In this document: one piece after another, positions 57,017-64,000 of the stretch
Position numbering within the stretch: position 1 is the first letter of the stretch
How the letters are laid out: every line of letters begins with the position of its first letter
NCBI GenBank assembly: GCA_036004685.1
Contig: DASYRE010000005.1
Span: 1-64,000 of the forward strand
Source: Candidatus Polarisedimenticolia bacterium
GTDB taxonomy: Bacteria; Acidobacteriota; Polarisedimenticolia; Gp22-AA2; AA152
DNA: 64,000 bases
Direction: 5' to 3'
The notes under the pieces: generated by a model
The model's database searches: none
Told to the model about the DNA's origin: nothing
What the model saw: only the letters and a program-made list of their open reading frames with translations
Program-made: the position numbers and the translations under genes

Positions 57017-58372
57017 ATGTCCATCATCCTGTTCGGCCTGAACCACCGCACGGCTCCCCTGGAAGTGAGGGAGAAGATGACTTTTCCGGCGTCCACGCTA
57101 GAGGAGTCGCTCGGCCGCCTCGCCGGATCGTCCTCCTTGAAGGAGGGGCTCATCCTCTCCACGTGCAACCGCACGGAGGTTCTGGGGCACGCCTCGGACG
57201 GGGCGCGCGACGCGGCGGGCGTCGTGCGATCGTTCCTCTCCTCCGAGCGCGGCGTCCCCCCCGAGGAGCTGGATCGCTATTGCTACCGGATGGCAGACCG
57301 GGAGGCGGTCCATCACCTTTTCCGGGTCGCCGCCTCGCTCGACTCGATGGTGCTCGGTGAGGCGCAGATCCTGGGACAGGTGAAGGAGGCCTACCAGGCG
57401 GCCCTGCGGGCGAAGAGCATCGGCGCGGTCCTGGACCCGCTCCTTCGCAAGGCGCTCGGAGTCGCCAAGAAGATCCGCAGCGAGACCGGCATCGCGCGCC
57501 ATCCGATCTCCGTCGGGTACGCCGCGGTCACGCTGGCGCGCACGATCTTCGAGGATCTGAGCGGCCGTAAGGTCCTCCTGATCGGCGCCGGCAAGATGAG
57601 CGAGCTGGCGGCGCGGCACCTGGTGGAGCGCGGGATCGGCTCGGTGCTGGTGGCCAACCGGAGCTTCCCGCGGGCCGTCGAGCTCGCGGCGAAATTCGCG
57701 GGGCAGGCGGTCTCCTTCGATCGAATCCTGGAATACCTGGAGGAGACGGACATCGTCATCTCCTCCACGGCCGCCCCGCACTTCATCGTCCGGTATGAAG
57801 AGGTGCAGAAGCTGATCCGCGCCCGGAAGAGCCGGCCCATCTTCTTCATCGACATCGCCGTGCCGCGCGACATCGAGCCCCGCGTCAACACGATCGACAA
57901 CGTGTTTCTCTACGACCTCGACGATCTCACGGGGGTGGTGAACGCGAACCGCGCCGAGCGGGAGGTCGAGGCGAAGGTGGCGGAGGAGATCGTGCGGCAA
58001 GAGGCGGACGCGTTCCACGCCTGGGTCCGGACGCTGGATCTTTCCCCCGTGATTGTGGACGTGCGGCAGCGCCTCGACGATCTCAGGACCTCGGAGATGG
58101 AGCGGTTCCGGTCGAGGCTCTCGGGGCTCACGCTCGAGCAGCGGCAGGCCGTCGAGGAGATGACCGACTCCCTGATGAACAAGATCCTCCACCATCCGAT
58201 CCGCGCCTTGAAGGAATCGGCCCGCACCCATGCCGGCCCGGATCGGGTCCTTTTCTTCCGCGAAGTGTTCGGGATCCAGAAGCGCGCGTCCGGCCCCTCC
58301 CCGGCGGGCGAGGCGGCGCCCTCGGAGGCCCCGTCCGCGCCGCCAGACCATGACGATCCCGACGCGACCTGA
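57017..58372 (+). CDS. hemA: Glutamyl-tRNA reductase
   Basis: Makes glutamate-1-semialdehyde, the first committed step of C5 tetrapyrrole synthesis. The 451-residue product has the active-site Cys in LSTCNRTEVLG, the GEAQILGQVKEAY segment, the NADPH motif LIGAGKMSELAARHLVERG and a C-terminal dimerisation helix region. It overlaps hemC by 23 bases. Confidence 0.96.
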   Translation: MSIILFGLNHRTAPLEVREKMTFPASTLEESLGRLAGSSSLKEGLILSTCNRTEVLGHASDGARDAAGVVRSFLSSERGVPPEELDRYCYRMADREAVHHLFRVAASLDSMVLGEAQILGQVKEAYQAALRAKSIGAVLDPLLRKALGVAKKIRSETGIARHPISVGYAAVTLARTIFEDLSGRKVLLIGAGKMSELAARHLVERGIGSVLVANRSFPRAVELAAKFAGQAVSFDRILEYLEETDIVISSTAAPHFIVRYEEVQKLIRARKSRPIFFIDIAVPRDIEPRVNTIDNVFLYDLDDLTGVVNANRAEREVEAKVAEEIVRQEADAFHAWVRTLDLSPVIVDVRQRLDDLRTSEMERFRSRLSGLTLEQRQAVEEMTDSLMNKILHHPIRALKESARTHAGPDRVLFFREVFGIQKRASGPSPAGEAAPSEAPSAPPDHDDPDAT

Positions 58373-59300
58373 TTCCCCGGAGCCCCTCGTCATCGGCAGC
58401 CGGGGAAGCCCCCTGGCGCTCTTTCAGGCCCGTTGGATTCAGGCGCGTCTTGACGAGGCCGGAGCGCGGGCGGAGATCCGGATCGTCAGGACCGGCGGCG
58501 ATCGATCGCAGTCGACGCTGCTCGCTTCCGGGACGGTCGGGATCTTCGTGCGCGAGATCGAGGAGGAGCTGCTCGCCGGCCGAATCGATCTCGCGGTCCA
58601 CAGCCTGAAGGATCTTCCCCTGTCGCAGCCCGAGGGCTTGCGGATCGCGGCGGTGCCGGCCCGCGAGGATCCCGCCGACGTCCTGATCCTCCCCGAGGGA
58701 AGCTCCCTCGCGGATCTCCCTCACGGCGCCGTCGTCGGCACCGGCAGTCCGAGACGCATCGGCCAGCTTCGGTTTCTGCGACCCGATCTGCGCTTCGAGC
58801 CGATTCGCGGCAACGTCGACACGCGCGTGCGCAAGCTCCGGGAAGGGGGAGTCGGGGCGCTGGTCCTGGCCGCGGCGGGGCTGAACCGGCTCGCCATCCA
58901 GGACGTCGTCCGATGGCCGCTGCCCTTCGCGATGATGCTTCCGGCCCCCGGGCAGGGAGCGCTCGGAATCGAGATCCGCGCCTCCGACGCGGCGCTGTCC
59001 GACTTCCTGCGCGGCGGCCTGGAAGATCCGGCCGCCGCCGCGGCGACCCGGGCGGAGAGGGCTTTCCTCAAGGCCCTCGGGGGAGGCTGTCAGATGCCGG
59101 TGGGGGCGCTCGGGGTCGTGGAGGGATCCGAGCTCTTCCTGCAGGGGGCGGTCGCCGCCCCGGACGGATCGCGGGTGCTGCGGGACGAGGAGCGCGGCGC
59201 CGCGGAGGGCGCCGAGTCGATCGGCAAGAAGCTGGGAGAACGGATGCTCGCCTCGGGCGCCGCGGATCTGATGGCGCCGGGATCGCGAGAGGCACCATGA
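58350..59300 (+). CDS. hemC: Porphobilinogen deaminase (hydroxymethylbilane synthase)
   Basis: Assembles four porphobilinogens into hydroxymethylbilane. The 316-residue product has IGSRGSPLALFQARW, VHSLKDLP with the catalytic Asp, GTGSPRR, RGNVDTRVRKL and the dipyrromethane-cofactor Cys in LGGGCQMPVGA. ATG 58350 lies inside the end of hemA. The last four bases overlap hemD. Confidence 0.96.
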   Translation: MTIPTRPDSPEPLVIGSRGSPLALFQARWIQARLDEAGARAEIRIVRTGGDRSQSTLLASGTVGIFVREIEEELLAGRIDLAVHSLKDLPLSQPEGLRIAAVPAREDPADVLILPEGSSLADLPHGAVVGTGSPRRIGQLRFLRPDLRFEPIRGNVDTRVRKLREGGVGALVLAAAGLNRLAIQDVVRWPLPFAMMLPAPGQGALGIEIRASDAALSDFLRGGLEDPAAAAATRAERAFLKALGGGCQMPVGALGVVEGSELFLQGAVAAPDGSRVLRDEERGAAEGAESIGKKLGERMLASGAADLMAPGSREAP

Positions 59301-60094
59301 GCGCTTCCGGACCGGCGGGACTGCCCTTGTCCGGCCGGCGCATCCTGGTCACCCGCTCTCCCGAGCAGGCGGGCGCGCTTTCCGATCTCCTGCAGGCCTC
59401 CGGCGCCGAGGCGGTCGAGATTTCGCTGATTCGCTTCGAGCCGCCCGATTCCTGGGAGCCGGCGGATCGCGCGATCGAGGCTCTGGAAGAGTTCTCCCTG
59501 GTCCTGTTCACGAGCGCCAATGCGGTCGACTGCTTCCTGCGCCGGATCGAGGAGCGCGGAGCGGATCCACGCCGGCTGGCTCGGGTCGAGCTGGCGGCCG
59601 TCGGGCCAAAAACGGCCGAGCGTCTTCTGCGCCGCGGCTTCGAGGTCAGCCGCCTTCCGGAGAGATTCCAGGCGGAGGGTCTCTTGGAAGCGTTGCGCGG
59701 AAGGACGATTCGCGGCGCGCGGATCCTGATCCCGCGGGCGCAGGAGGCCCGGGAGCTTCTGGTCGAGGCGCTCGAGCGGCGCGGGGCGAGCGTGAGCGTG
59801 GCGCCGGTCTACCGGACGCGGGCCGCCGAAGAGAATCGGCAAGCGTTGCGGGCGGCGCTCGAGAAGGGGGTCGACATGGTCACCTTCACCGCCTCCTCGA
59901 CCGTGCTGCATTTCCTCGACCTGGCGGGGCCCAGCCGGGGCGTCCCCGGCGGCTTCCGGGTCGCCTGCATCGGGCCGGTGACCGCCGCATGCGCCCGCTC
60001 GCGAGGCCTCGTTCCCGACGTCGTCCCCCCCCGGAGCACGATCCCGGACCTCGCCGACGCGATCGTCGAGTACTACTCGCCCTCCTCCCCCTGA
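59297..60094 (+). CDS. hemD: Uroporphyrinogen-III synthase
   Basis: Cyclises hydroxymethylbilane with ring D inversion. The 265-residue two-domain protein shows the typical low-conservation pattern: ILVTRSPEQAGALSDLL, LVLFTSANAVDCFLRRI, VGPKTAERLLRRGFE, ILIPRAQEARELLVE and FTASSTVLHFLDL. The context hemA-hemC-hemD confirms the call. No hemB follows in the window. Confidence 0.93.
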   Translation: MSASGPAGLPLSGRRILVTRSPEQAGALSDLLQASGAEAVEISLIRFEPPDSWEPADRAIEALEEFSLVLFTSANAVDCFLRRIEERGADPRRLARVELAAVGPKTAERLLRRGFEVSRLPERFQAEGLLEALRGRTIRGARILIPRAQEARELLVEALERRGASVSVAPVYRTRAAEENRQALRAALEKGVDMVTFTASSTVLHFLDLAGPSRGVPGGFRVACIGPVTAACARSRGLVPDVVPPRSTIPDLADAIVEYYSPSSP

Positions 60095-60236
60095 GCCCCG
60101 TCCCCGTCGCGCTCACGCCCAATTCACCGGCTCTTCACCGATCCGAAACCTGGCTGCAACGCCGCCAAGCGATCCTCCGGGGAGCCGCCGCGGCTTCGAG
60201 ATTCCCGGGTGGCCGCGAAATCGGAGGGACCTCTCC

Positions 60237-61184
60237 ATGGCCGGACATTCAACCCTCGACAGTTCATGGGCCCCCTGGTACCTCCGCGCCGTTCGAGACG
60301 CCGAGGAGCCGTCCGCCGCATCCGATCGCGAAGCCCAAGCTTCATGGGATCTGGTCCGATCACATCTCTTCTTCGTGGTGCGCGTGGCGAAACAGTACCG
60401 CCACCGCGGCCTTCCTCTCGAGGATTTGGTCAGCGAAGGCAATCTCGGCCTCATCGAGGCGGCCCGCCGCTTCGATCCCGATCGCGGGGTGCGCTTCATC
60501 AGCTGGTCGGTCTGGTGGATCCGCAAGGCGATGCGCAGCGCGCTCGACCGCCATTCGTCGTTGGTACGGGTTCCCGACCATCTTCTCCGGGACCTCCGGG
60601 TCGTCGAGGGGGCGGCGCGCAAGCTCTCGGAGAGGCTTGCGCGCCGGGCCGATCGAGGGGAAATCGCCAGGGAGACCGGCCTCCCGCCGAGCGCCGTGGA
60701 GCGCCTTCAGGTCATCGGGGGATCCGACGCCTCGTTGGAGGAATCGGCGGGATTTCGGGAGGGACGGACGCTCGCGGACCGGCTCTCCGCCGATTCGAGG
60801 ACCGATCCGGAGCAGCTCTTTCTTCGCGGGCAAGAACGGGCGCTGGTGAGCGGCGCCCTGTTCCGTCTCGCGGAGAAGGAGCGCAGAGTCGTCGCCCTGC
60901 GGTTCGGCCTCGACGGAGAGGAAGCGCTCACCTTGAAGGAGACCGGCCATCGCCTGGGGCTGTCCCACGAGCGCGTGCGCCAGATTGAGTCCTGCGCCAA
61001 GGCGCGGCTCTTACGTATCCTGCTGCGTCAGCGCGCTGGTGGCGATTCGCGGCCCGCTTCGCGCCGTGCGGGAGCCCGCCGGCCGGCGGCTGGTTCTCGC
61101 GCGGCTGGCGCCGGCCGGGCGGCCTCGCGGGAACGGGCGCCCGGGCGGTCCGGGCGGTCCGGGGATCGGATGGTGCGGAACTGA
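60237..61184 (+). CDS. Sigma-70 family RNA polymerase sigma factor
   Basis: A 315-residue sigma factor with region 2 (FFVVRVAKQYRHRGLPLEDLVSEGNLGLIEAARRFDP then FISWSVWWIRKAM), region 3 and region 4 (LAEKERRVVALRFGLDG then LSHERVRQIESCAKARL). It resembles group 2/3 or RpoD-like alternative sigmas; region 1.1 is absent. GGAGGG precedes the ATG. The last 50 residues are a basic, Ala/Arg/Gly-rich tail overlapping the end of the opposing Ppx gene by 157 bases. Regulon unknown. Confidence 0.88.
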   Translation: MAGHSTLDSSWAPWYLRAVRDAEEPSAASDREAQASWDLVRSHLFFVVRVAKQYRHRGLPLEDLVSEGNLGLIEAARRFDPDRGVRFISWSVWWIRKAMRSALDRHSSLVRVPDHLLRDLRVVEGAARKLSERLARRADRGEIARETGLPPSAVERLQVIGGSDASLEESAGFREGRTLADRLSADSRTDPEQLFLRGQERALVSGALFRLAEKERRVVALRFGLDGEEALTLKETGHRLGLSHERVRQIESCAKARLLRILLRQRAGGDSRPASRRAGARRPAAGSRAAGAGRAASRERAPGRSGRSGDRMVRN

Positions 61185-62698
61185 ACCTCCCGGTCGAAGA
61201 CTCTTTGAAAAAGATCCGACTTCGCCTGGGCCCCGTGGATCTCGACGTCGACGTTCCGGGCCGAGAACAGCGTCAACCGGACGCGGCGGGGGTCGGCCTC
61301 GCCTCGGACCTCCCGGATGCCCAGGGAATGGCGCCGGTCGAGAGCGTCGGCGATCCTTAGCAAGGCGGAGAGCTGGCGGACCATCGTGCGATCGTCACGC
61401 TGGAGCTTGGCCCACTCCTCATGCTTCTTCCGGGGGACCGAGCGGCGGTGGTAACGGGCGATCAGGGCGATGATCTCCCGCTCGCGCGGCGTGAATCCGT
61501 CCAGGTTCGCGTGGGCGATCAGGTGGTAGCTGTGCTTGTGATGCTGCCGGTAGCTGACGACGTATCCGACGTCGTGCAGGAGGGCCGCGGCCGCCAGGAG
61601 GTCCCGTCCTTCGGCGGGAAGCCGGAGCGGCTTCGAAAGCTGGTCGAAGAGAGAGACCGCGATCCGCTGGACCTGCTCGCCATGATCCTGCTCGAAGCGC
61701 AGCGACCTGCCGAACGACTCGGCGGCGGAGAGCCGCTGAGGATGGGCCGGTGGAAGACCCGCCCGTCCCGGCACGCGTCCGATCAGGCGGCTCAGGAGGG
61801 CGTGTCGAATCCCCCGGGTGCTGACGCGCAGGACGTTCACCTTCAGGTGGAGCATGATCTCGCAGAGGATCGTCACGCCGGCGACGATGATGTCGGCGCG
61901 GTCCGGCGCCAGGCCGGGCATCCGCCGTCTTTCGTCGAGAGTGCGCCGCAGCAGCGCGTCCCGCAAGTGGAGGAGCTCGGCCTGCGTCATTTCGAAACCC
62001 TGGACGGATCGCCCCGAGAGCCCCTGGCGGGCCATCGCCATCTGCGCCACGGCGGTGGCGGTGCCGCCCGAGGTCACGACGAACTGCGGAGAAGGGTCGG
62101 GGGCGATGCGCTGCGCGTCGATCGCCTCGCGGACCGCCTTCCTCAGAGCCTTGAGCTCTTTGCCGCGCGTCGGGTCGGAGCGCAGGTATTCCTCGGTGAG
62201 GCCCACGCATCCCAGCTTGAGCGAATAGACCTGCCGGATGTGCCGTCCCAGGGCGAGGATCAGCTCGGTGCTCCCGCCGCCCACGTCGACCACGGCGCAG
62301 GGGTGATCTGCCAGGTTGAAGCTTCCGGCCGCGCTCTCGAAGGCGAGGCGAGCCTCCTCGGACCCCGAGATTACGCGAACCCTCAATCCCGTCTCGCTGC
62401 GCACCCGATCCAGGAAGGTCTGGCGGTTCGAAGCGTTCCGGATGGCGCTCGTGGCGACGACGGCCACCCTGTGGACGCCGCGCGCCCGGGCGATCTCCGC
62501 CATCCTCTTGAGCGCCTTCACGGCGCGCTGAATCGCCGACTCCGAAAGCCGCCCGGCCCGGTTGAGGCCGGAGGCGAGCCGGGCCACTTCGCGCTCGTCG
62601 TCCAAGATGCGGTAGGTCCGATTGGGGAGGGTCTCGACCACCAGCGATCGGATGGTGTTGGAGCCGATGTCGATGATCGCGAGCCGGCGCCGCTTCAT
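61028..62698 (-). CDS. Ppx/GppA phosphatase with C-terminal HD domain
   Basis: A 556-residue protein. The ASKHA-fold part has IDIGSNTIRSLVVE, ISGSEEARLAFESAAG, VVDVGGGSTELIL and SGGTATAVAQMA. The HD domain at about 360-460 has LLHDVGYVVSYRQHHKHSYHLI with intact metal ligands. Family members hydrolyse polyphosphate (exopolyphosphatase) or pppGpp. The basic tail of about 40 residues overlaps the sigma factor gene antisense. Coupled by ATGA overlap to the CHAD gene, which supports a polyphosphate link. Confidence 0.92.
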   Translation of the reverse strand: MKRRRLAIIDIGSNTIRSLVVETLPNRTYRILDDEREVARLASGLNRAGRLSESAIQRAVKALKRMAEIARARGVHRVAVVATSAIRNASNRQTFLDRVRSETGLRVRVISGSEEARLAFESAAGSFNLADHPCAVVDVGGGSTELILALGRHIRQVYSLKLGCVGLTEEYLRSDPTRGKELKALRKAVREAIDAQRIAPDPSPQFVVTSGGTATAVAQMAMARQGLSGRSVQGFEMTQAELLHLRDALLRRTLDERRRMPGLAPDRADIIVAGVTILCEIMLHLKVNVLRVSTRGIRHALLSRLIGRVPGRAGLPPAHPQRLSAAESFGRSLRFEQDHGEQVQRIAVSLFDQLSKPLRLPAEGRDLLAAAALLHDVGYVVSYRQHHKHSYHLIAHANLDGFTPREREIIALIARYHRRSVPRKKHEEWAKLQRDDRTMVRQLSALLRIADALDRRHSLGIREVRGEADPRRVRLTLFSARNVDVEIHGAQAKSDLFQRVFDREVQFRTIRSPDRPDRPGARSREAARPAPAAREPAAGRRAPARREAGRESPPAR

Positions 62699-63573
62699 CG
62701 GTCCGGCAAGCCGGCGCCGGCGAAGTCGGCGCGCACGTCGTCGGGCCGGAAGTCACCCAGGACTTTCCGGAACGAGGCGAGCCGGAGGCGCCGATCGCGC
62801 GCGATCCGCTCGATCAGCTCCTCGGCGCCGGCCGACGGGATCCTGCGGACCAGCTCCGAGAGAACGTCGAGATCGTGAATCCGTCCCAGCTCCTCCTGGA
62901 CCTTCCGGGCCGTGGCGATCCCCGGTCGCGCGCCGCGCCAGCCGAGGTCCTCGAGGATCTCCAAGGCGTAGCGATAGCTTTTCACGGCGAGGCGCAGGCG
63001 GTGCAGCGCCTCCGCGTCTCCGGTCCGGGCCGGCGGGAGGCGGCCCAGAACTTCCCCCACCCGCAGCTCCAGGACCCGCCTGGCTCGCGGCGCGAGCTCG
63101 AATTCGCGCCGGCCGTCGAGGCCGGCCAGAAGGGCGCGGCTCCGCTTGCGCGCCCCGGCGACGGGCACCCCTTGGCGCCCCGTGGCCTTCCGGCGCAAGG
63201 CGGCGGTCTCGCTCCGCAGGCGATCCCGGAGCTGGTGGAGCATTCGGGAGGATTCGGGACCCCATTCCGAGCGCAGCAGGCTGACCATCTTGAGCGTCAC
63301 GTCGGCGTTGCGAATCTCCCCGAGAGCTCGCCGGATGCGGCGCGCCCGGCGCGCCAGGCGGCGGCGGGCCCGCGCCGGCAGGCAGGGCTCGAAGAAGTCG
63401 AGCGCCTCCTGCAAGCGGCGGGTCGCGACCCGGAGATCGTGGATCGCGTCCGGATCGGAGCTGGCGCGGACCTTGGCGATCTGCCGCAACACCGTTGCGG
63501 AGCGGGAGCCCAGCAACCGCCGCAGCCGGCGGCGGGAGAGGCTGGAGTCGCGCGGCGGAGCGACCGGGGACAT
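62695..63573 (-). CDS. CHAD-domain protein
   Basis: A 292-residue, strongly basic helical protein. The two CHAD halves carry IHDLRVATRRLQEALDFFEP and LHRLRLAVKSYRYALEILEDLG, with conserved Arg/Lys/His lining; ELGRIHDLDVL is also present. CHAD domains bind polyphosphate granules. ATG 63573 is preferred over 63603 because GAGGAGG lies just before it, while nothing resembling a ribosome site precedes 63603. It is translationally coupled to ppx. Confidence 0.88.
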   Translation of the reverse strand: MSPVAPPRDSSLSRRRLRRLLGSRSATVLRQIAKVRASSDPDAIHDLRVATRRLQEALDFFEPCLPARARRRLARRARRIRRALGEIRNADVTLKMVSLLRSEWGPESSRMLHQLRDRLRSETAALRRKATGRQGVPVAGARKRSRALLAGLDGRREFELAPRARRVLELRVGEVLGRLPPARTGDAEALHRLRLAVKSYRYALEILEDLGWRGARPGIATARKVQEELGRIHDLDVLSELVRRIPSAGAEELIERIARDRRLRLASFRKVLGDFRPDDVRADFAGAGLPDR

Positions 63574-63676
63574 GACCTCCTCGAAAAGACCTATCTCGTT
63601 CATAGGATACAGGGTTGCGACTCCGGATCGTTAAGGGCCGGCAGCGATATTTTCAGGATTGTCACCGCTTCGTCAC

Positions 63677-63705
63677 TTTTCAGGGCCGGGAGAATCGATT
63701 ATAGT
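63677..63705 (+). promoter_or_regulatory. Possible promoter for the terminal kinase gene
   Basis: TATAGT (63700-63705) with a weak TTTTCA (63677-63682) 17 bp upstream, 32 bases before the ATG at 63738. Confidence 0.45.
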
Positions 63706-63737
63706 GGAATTCCTGACCGTAAAACCCCGGAGTCATA

Positions 63738-64000
63738 ATGCCGTCTGGAAAGAGGAGCGCCCTCCGGAAGGGGCGACTCATCGTCGTCGAGGGGATCGAC
63801 GGCTCGGGGAAGAGCACCCAGATCAAGCTGCTGCAGAAATGGCTGGAAGCCAGAGGCCAGCAGGCCTTCTTCACCGAATGGAACTCCTCGGCGCTCGTCC
63901 GCCAGGCCACCAAGCGCGGCAAGAAGAAGAACCTCCTCACCCCGACCACCTTCAGCCTCCTGCACGCCACCGATTTCGCCGATCGCCTCACGTATCACAT
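63738..64000 (+). CDS. Thymidylate kinase-like protein (3' end outside window)
   Basis: Only the first 87 residues are visible. A P-loop IVVEGIDGSGKSTQIKLL is followed by a helix and FTEWNSSALVRQ, with LLHATDFADRLTYH at the edge. The pattern fits the thymidylate kinase fold, although the EWN segment differs from the usual TREPG of dTMP kinase. It diverges from the CHAD gene. A non-standard nucleotide or polyphosphate-related kinase cannot be excluded. Confidence 0.7.
   Translation, partial: MPSGKRSALRKGRLIVVEGIDGSGKSTQIKLLQKWLEARGQQAFFTEWNSSALVRQATKRGKKKNLLTPTTFSLLHATDFADRLTYH

Overview
The window is a 64 kb piece of a GC-rich bacterial chromosome and is almost entirely housekeeping sequence. 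Genes are packed with 1 to 29 base overlaps, start codons are often GTG or TTG, and promoters resemble the sigma-70 consensus. Two tandem GWxTD-domain secreted proteins, a class V aminotransferase next to a long SerA, a HemX-HemA-HemC-HemD run and 6S RNA behind zapA suggest Acidobacteriota or a close relative. That placement is an inference from gene content, not a measured phylogeny.

Layout. 0-1.2 kb: the C-terminal part of a serine recombinase whose frame runs into the terminator and body of an initiator tRNA gene. 1.3-14.9 kb: mixed genes (secreted zinc protease, ftsB-eno, phosphohexomutase, cutA, a Cys/Met-metabolism PLP enzyme, several exported proteins of unknown role, yqeY). A two-gene unit here is bracketed by imperfect 57-bp direct repeats. 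14.9-29.0 kb: a long minus-strand block reading tRNA-Val, thrS, infC, rpmI, rplT, pheS, pheT, zapB-like, zapA, 6S RNA, rny, ymdB, xseA, xseB, ispA, tlyA, nadK. 29.2-33.1 kb: plus-strand DAHP synthase, MBL hydrolase, carA and a membrane protein. 33.1-39.1 kb: a minus-strand TPR protein with yacL, and dnaB-alr-radA coupled by four-base overlaps. 39.2-41.8 kb: RNase P RNA, an M20 amidohydrolase and an LD-carboxypeptidase. 41.9-45.8 kb: ankyrin protein and the GWxTD pair. 45.8-53.7 kb: truA, uppS-cdsA-dxr-rseP and aminotransferase-serA. 53.8-55.3 kb: a sigma-54-type promoter, a small unknown protein, a ComEA-like protein and a pseudopilin. 55.3-64 kb: phosphoglycolate phosphatase-like gene, hemX-hemA-hemC-hemD, a sigma factor, Ppx/GppA, CHAD and a thymidylate kinase-like gene cut by the window end.

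The strongest unusual signal is the RNase Y homologue at 19980-21536. Its membrane anchor, coiled coil and KH domain are intact, but the catalytic His-Asp pair reads Ser-Gly and three further positions that are His or Asp in the family are replaced. It looks like a non-catalytic RNase Y next to an intact YmdB phosphoesterase. Other points of interest are the repeat-bracketed unit at 10.6-12.4 kb, the sigma-54 promoter at 53.8 kb, a PheT without its EMAP/OB tRNA-binding domain, the tail-to-tail overlap of a sigma factor with Ppx, and a HAD phosphatase with no ordinary start codon. I saw no CRISPR array, prophage block, rRNA operon or complete insertion sequence.
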